A stretch of DNA of 64,000 nucleotides from Shinella sp. H4-D48 (GTDB taxonomy: Bacteria; Pseudomonadota; Alphaproteobacteria; Rhizobiales; Rhizobiaceae): assembly GCF_022637395.1 (NCBI RefSeq), contig NZ_CP093339.1, positions 1 to 64,000 on the forward strand. The letters run 5' to 3'. Below, piece by piece: positions 60,154 to 64,000 of the stretch. Position numbers and translations under genes: made by a program. A model generated the notes under the pieces. It saw nothing but the letters and a program-made list of their open reading frames with translations, ran no database searches and was not told the origin of the DNA. The stretch's first letter is position 1, and every line of letters starts with the position of its first letter.

Positions 60154-61890
60154 ATGGGGTATGGCGTGTCAGGAACAGCGAGCGCATTGCGGCTTGAGCA
60201 GCAGACGAATGAAGCCGAACTCGTATCGCGGCTCGAAGGCGCGCGTTCGCGCATCGAACAACGCTTTCTGGATGGCGGCGTCGTGCTGCTCGGCGTACTC
60301 GATGTGCTCAACCGGCTGGTTGCGTCGCTCGAGAACCTCTCAGGTTCGCTGGGCGGCGAGGACACGGAAGCCACGACGGCGCGCCTGCTTGCGACGATCG
60401 ATCAGCTGACAGCCTTGCCCGGCATCGAGGAAACACGCCAGCAGCGTCTTGCCGGCGTGGCTCTTACGGAAAAATCGCTTGGCGCCCACATCGCCACCAT
60501 GCAGGAAACGTTGCGTTACCTGCGCACCTTCGCCACCACAGCCAAGATCACCGGCGCTGCCATTCCGGATTTCGCGGGCTTTGCCGACGAAATCCTCGAA
60601 CGTATCCAGTTCGGCACGCGCGAGGTCAATGCGCTGGGCAGCAAGATCAGCACGCTCGGCACCGTGATTTCCAGTGCCTCGGCCGGCGGCGGCGATGCGC
60701 TTGAGCGCTTTCGCGGCAGCGTGCCTGATATCGCCGGCAATCTTTCGCGCAATGCCGCGGATCTCGGCACGCAGCGCCGGCATCTCTCGCAGCTGGCCGG
60801 CAAGGTCGGCGCGCTTGCACGCGGCGTGCAGGGCAAGGTCGCCACGACGCTCTCGGCGATGCAGATCGGCGACATCACCCGCCAGCGCATCGAGCACTGC
60901 CAGTCGGCGTTGACGATGCTCGAGGCGGAGCTTGCGGCGGGCGGCTTCGACGATGAGGCATCGACGCGCCTTACGCAGTTTATTCGCCATCTCGTCCATG
61001 CCCAGCTCGACGAAATCGCCAGGGATTTCGAACGCGAATGCCGCACCGTCGTCCAGACGATCCGCAGCTTTGGCGCCGACGTCGACAACCTCATGACGCT
61101 CTATCGGGATATGGATGCCGGCGACGGCGCGTCCGCCGACCGTGCGATGCGTACGCTGGAGGCTGACATCACCGCCGCACGCGCTGTGGTGCGCGACATC
61201 GAGCAGGTGGCCGACAAGGCGAACACGCTCGGCGAAAGCACGGTCGCGACGGTGCACGAGCTCCTGAAGGGTGTGAAAACCATCCAGCTGGTGCGCACCG
61301 ACATCCAGTATATGGCGCTGAACACCAACCTGCGCTGCAGCAAGCTTGGTGAGGAAGGCCGCGCGATCAATGTCGTCACGGCGGAGCTGCGCAGCTTCTC
61401 AAGCCAGCTCGACGAGACCGCAGAACGGATCCTGACGGCTCTGCAATCGCTTGAGGAGGATGCCGGCAAGCTGGGCGCCGTGGGAGCTGCGGGCGGTGAC
61501 TCGCTCGATGCGCGGCTTGAAGACGTGCTTGGCCATCTGCGCCACACCGGCGACCGTATGGAAGAGGACATGACGGCGCTGCGCGCCTGCGCGGTCGATG
61601 TCACCGCAACGGCTGGACGTATGGCGGAAGGGCTTGATTTCAACGCCGAACTCGGCGACGTGCTCGCCGATTGCACGGCGCGGGCTGGTGAATTGAGCGG
61701 CCCCGGTCTGCCGAATACGGATGGCCTTGAACCCGTACTGGCCGATCTTGGCGCACGGATCGCCCGGACCTATACGATGGTGTCCGAGCGGGACGTTCAT
61801 GCCCGCATCTTCGGCACGGCGGCCGAGCCGCCAGCCGTAACCGCCGCGACCGGCAGCGACGAGGACCTCTTCGAGGACGCCCTGTTCTAA
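60154..61890 (+). CDS. Soluble receptor-like protein with altered signalling tip
   Basis: A protein of 578 residues from the ATG at 60154; a TTG at 60118 is an alternative start. There is no membrane segment, and the chain is predicted almost wholly helical. A segment ALSAMQIGDITRQRIEHCQS (~232-251) resembles a motif of chemotaxis-associated helical proteins. Residues ~381-415 (RTDIQYMALNTNLRCSKLGE, then EGRAINVVTAELRSFS) follow the pattern of the MCP tip but change its key residues. The C-terminus is acidic and ends EDLFEDALF. It is divergent from the che operon and ends 58 bp before convergent dctD. Function is inferred only as che-associated. Confidence 0.7.
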   Translation: MGYGVSGTASALRLEQQTNEAELVSRLEGARSRIEQRFLDGGVVLLGVLDVLNRLVASLENLSGSLGGEDTEATTARLLATIDQLTALPGIEETRQQRLAGVALTEKSLGAHIATMQETLRYLRTFATTAKITGAAIPDFAGFADEILERIQFGTREVNALGSKISTLGTVISSASAGGGDALERFRGSVPDIAGNLSRNAADLGTQRRHLSQLAGKVGALARGVQGKVATTLSAMQIGDITRQRIEHCQSALTMLEAELAAGGFDDEASTRLTQFIRHLVHAQLDEIARDFERECRTVVQTIRSFGADVDNLMTLYRDMDAGDGASADRAMRTLEADITAARAVVRDIEQVADKANTLGESTVATVHELLKGVKTIQLVRTDIQYMALNTNLRCSKLGEEGRAINVVTAELRSFSSQLDETAERILTALQSLEEDAGKLGAVGAAGGDSLDARLEDVLGHLRHTGDRMEEDMTALRACAVDVTATAGRMAEGLDFNAELGDVLADCTARAGELSGPGLPNTDGLEPVLADLGARIARTYTMVSERDVHARIFGTAAEPPAVTAATGSDEDLFEDALF

Positions 61891-61948
61891 GCCTTTTCCG
61901 GCGGAAGCGGGATCGCTTTGACCTTCGGACAAAACGGCAAACGATCGC

Positions 61949-63304
61949 TCAGCCGTCCGCCTTCTGCGTGAAGTCACGGCGCACGATGCCGTGGCGCTGG
62001 AGCTTGTCGTAGAAGGTCTTGCGCGGAATGCCGAGTGCGGCAATCGTTTCCTGCACGTCACCGCCATGGGCCGAAAGCGTATCGCGAATGATCTGCGCCT
62101 CAACCCTCTCCAGCCGTTCGGGAAGCGCGCCGTCGCCGGTATCAGCAGGTGCTGACATTGTCTGTTGACCAGCGGGCGGCATCATGCCCAGCACGGCGCG
62201 TTCGGCGAAGTGGGAAAGTTCGCGCACATTGCCGGGCCAGTCGTGCTCGGCCAGATGTTTGAGGATGGCGGCGGAAAGCGGCGGGGCCTCGCGCTGGAAG
62301 CGCCGCGCTGCCCGTTCGGCGAAATAGCTGAACAGCAGCGGAATATCCTCGCGCCGCTCGCGCAGCGGCGGGATCGTCAATGACACCACGTTGAGGCGAT
62401 AATAGAGATCCTCACGAAAGGTCTTGCGCTGCTCAGGATCGGCCAGATCGACCTTGGCGGCCGCGACGATGCGGATATCGACGGCACGCACCTCGTTGGT
62501 GCCGAGCGGGGTCACCTCGCGCATCTCCAGAACGCGCAGCATCTGGATCTGCGTGGAAAGCGGCATGCTTTCCAGCTCGTCGAGGAAAAGGGTTCCTCCG
62601 CTGGAATGCTCGATGCGGCCGACGCGCTTCTTCTGCGCGCCCGTGAAGGCGCCGGGCTCATGGCCAAACAGCTCGCTCTCGATCACCTGCTCGGGCAGGG
62701 CGCCGCAGTTGAGCGCGACGAAATTGCCCTTCGAGCGTCGGCTCCAGCCGTGCAGCAGGCGGGCCACCACTTCCTTTCCGCTGCCGGTCTCTCCTGTCAC
62801 CAGGACATCGACATCGGTATCGGCGATCTGGCGCAACGTCTGGCGCAGCCGGTCCATGGCCACGGTCTGGCCGATCAGCGGAAAATCGTCCTCCGCTTGG
62901 CGCGCGGCATCCTTCAGGCGGCGGTTCTCCATGACGAGGCCGCGCTTTTCGGCAGCGCGGTGTACGCACTGGATCAGGCGTTCGGCCGGGAAGGGCTTGG
63001 CGATGAAATCGTAGACGCCGTCCTGGATGGCTTTCACGGCTGTCGGGATATCGCCGTGGCCGGTAACGAGGATCACCGGTATCTCCGCATCGATGGCGCG
63101 GATGCGCTCGAAAAGTTGCAGCCCGTCCATACCCGGCATGCGGATATCGGAGACGACGACGCCCCTGAAATCGCTGTTTATGAGGCCGATGGCTTCCGTG
63201 GCGCGGGCAAGCGGCGTCACGTCGAAACCGGCCAGTTCCAGCGTCTGCGCGGTCGCGTGCAGCAGTTGCCCGTCGTCATCGATGAGGAGAACGGGTGTGG
63301 TCAT
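61949..63304 (-). CDS. dctD: C4-dicarboxylate transport transcriptional activator DctD
   Basis: A protein of 451 residues. The receiver (~1-125) has [11 protein letters not shown] and Asp53 in [13 protein letters not shown]. The AAA+ domain (~145-375) has [15 protein letters not shown], the sigma-54 contact GAFTGA in [13 protein letters not shown], and [14 protein letters not shown]. The C-terminal Fis-like DNA-binding helix is [19 protein letters not shown]. The order dctB-dctD with ATGA overlap is that of rhizobia, where DctD activates the dctA transporter gene with sigma-54. dctA is not in the window; it would be expected beyond the right edge, divergent from dctB. Confidence 0.9.
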   Translation of the reverse strand: MTTPVLLIDDDGQLLHATAQTLELAGFDVTPLARATEAIGLINSDFRGVVVSDIRMPGMDGLQLFERIRAIDAEIPVILVTGHGDIPTAVKAIQDGVYDFIAKPFPAERLIQCVHRAAEKRGLVMENRRLKDAARQAEDDFPLIGQTVAMDRLRQTLRQIADTDVDVLVTGETGSGKEVVARLLHGWSRRSKGNFVALNCGALPEQVIESELFGHEPGAFTGAQKKRVGRIEHSSGGTLFLDELESMPLSTQIQMLRVLEMREVTPLGTNEVRAVDIRIVAAAKVDLADPEQRKTFREDLYYRLNVVSLTIPPLRERREDIPLLFSYFAERAARRFQREAPPLSAAILKHLAEHDWPGNVRELSHFAERAVLGMMPPAGQQTMSAPADTGDGALPERLERVEAQIIRDTLSAHGGDVQETIAALGIPRKTFYDKLQRHGIVRRDFTQKADG

Positions 63305-64000
63305 GGCACGGCCTTTCTGAGATGCACGCGGAAGCGGGCGCCGCGCGCGTCCGTTTCGACCTCCAGCCTGCCGCCATAGTCTGAAACGATGTCCTTGACG
63401 ATGACGAGGCCGAGCCCGAGGCCCGTCTCCTTGGACGTGTTGAAGGGCTCGAACAGGGAGGCGAGAATGGTTTCGGAAAGACCCGGCCCGTTGTCGGCAA
63501 CCGTCAGGGCGACGTCGGTTCCGTTTTCCTCGACGGACACATCGACCCGGCCGTCGGCCTTCTCCGCCACGGCCTCCAGCGCGTTCTGGAAGAGGTTGAT
63601 GAATACCTGCTCGAGGCGAAGCCGGTTGCCCATGACCTCCAGGCCCGTCGGGAAGGGAACGATCTTCATTCGCTCGAGACGCCCCGTGAACCGGCTGCGA
63701 AGCAGCAGGACGGCGCCATCCACCGCTTCGCGCAGGTTCACCGGTTCCTCGCCCGACCGGCCCTTGCGCGCCAGCGCCTTCAGGTCCTCGGTGATCGTGG
63801 CGATCCGGTCCGTCAGGCCGGCAATGTGGTCAAGATTTTCCGCGACGGGCTCCGCGCGGCCACGGCCGAGGAAGACCTTGGCATTGTCGGCATAGGCGCG
63901 GATGGTGGCCAGCGGCTGGTTGATCTCATGCGCCACGCCGGCGGCGACCTGTCCGAGAATGGCGAGCCGGTTGGCCTGAACCAGATCCTGCTGCACGGAC
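63301..64000 (-). CDS. dctB: C4-dicarboxylate sensor kinase DctB, C-terminal part
   Basis: The frame is open to the right edge, so the periplasmic sensor and membrane helices lie outside; about 233 C-terminal residues are present. The H-box is [20 protein letters not shown], followed by the N-box [28 protein letters not shown], and the G-box [20 protein letters not shown]. The N-terminal fragment [14 protein letters not shown] fits the DctB linker. It phosphorylates DctD in response to succinate, fumarate or malate in known rhizobia. Its stop overlaps the dctD start by 4 bases. Confidence 0.88.
   Translation of the reverse strand, partial: SVQQDLVQANRLAILGQVAAGVAHEINQPLATIRAYADNAKVFLGRGRAEPVAENLDHIAGLTDRIATITEDLKALARKGRSGEEPVNLREAVDGAVLLLRSRFTGRLERMKIVPFPTGLEVMGNRLRLEQVFINLFQNALEAVAEKADGRVDVSVEENGTDVALTVADNGPGLSETILASLFEPFNTSKETGLGLGLVIVKDIVSDYGGRLEVETDARGARFRVHLRKAVP

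Overview
The window looks like chromosome or chromid sequence from a Rhizobiaceae-type alphaproteobacterium (Rhizobium/Agrobacterium/Ensifer/Shinella range). The basis is high GC, many ABC uptake systems, urtABCDE with amiCR, dctBD, SorC-type sugar loci, and an alphaproteobacterial style of overlapping gene starts. No rRNA, tRNA, CRISPR array, insertion sequence or phage gene was seen. Nearly all of the sequence is coding. Only three gene-free stretches exceed 300 bases, and each is an intergenic region with regulatory sequence.

Layout. 1-344: the 3' end of a BenE-like symporter gene. 392-8949 (minus): an amide/urea module of an amidase, a cytoplasmic AmiC-type sensor, an ANTAR-domain AmiR, and a five-gene urtABCDE-type ABC importer. 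The leader between amiR and urtA has an intrinsic terminator preceded by an ANTAR-type hexaloop hairpin. A further hairpin of the same hexaloop type is shared with the amidase leader. 9406-14878: sugar-metabolism genes (class I aldolase, LysR, two aldo-keto reductases, gluconokinase, gluconate 5-dehydrogenase). 15252-21767: a soluble twin-PAS chemoreceptor, a small membrane-anchored protein, an M20/M24/DUF1989 catabolic operon resembling part of ectoine breakdown, and a YqaA-type membrane protein. 21737-27573 (minus): a Pls/PosA-type peptide synthetase with its own phosphopantetheinyl transferase, preceded by a LysR gene.

27706-36934 (plus): SDR, small membrane protein, NTF2-like protein, Kef-type antiporter, DUF924 protein, then an NtrC-type response regulator and sensor kinase. 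Two tandem palindromes and a well-matched sigma-54 promoter follow the kinase and lie upstream of an OFA-family transporter. 37211-47036 (plus): an eight-gene sugar/polyol operon (ABC importer, SorC regulator, aldo-keto reductase, GlpD-like dehydrogenase, class I aldolase, FGGY kinase).

47101-59802 (minus): a ParA-like ATPase and a complete accessory chemotaxis operon in the order STAS-cheY-cheA-cheW-mcp-mcp-mcp-cheW-cheR-cheB. Its three receptors have different sensor domains but near-identical signalling domains and the same acidic C-terminal tail. A divergent gene encodes a soluble receptor-like protein with an altered signalling tip. 61949-64000 (minus): dctD and the 3' part of dctB, the C4-dicarboxylate two-component system.

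The most promising leads are the amiCR/urt leader architecture with repeated A1/G4 hexaloop hairpins, the peptide synthetase with a binding pocket suggesting a basic amino acid, and the accessory chemotaxis system with its conserved tail and divergent receptor-like partner. All functional names rest on reading translated sequence; no database search was run.
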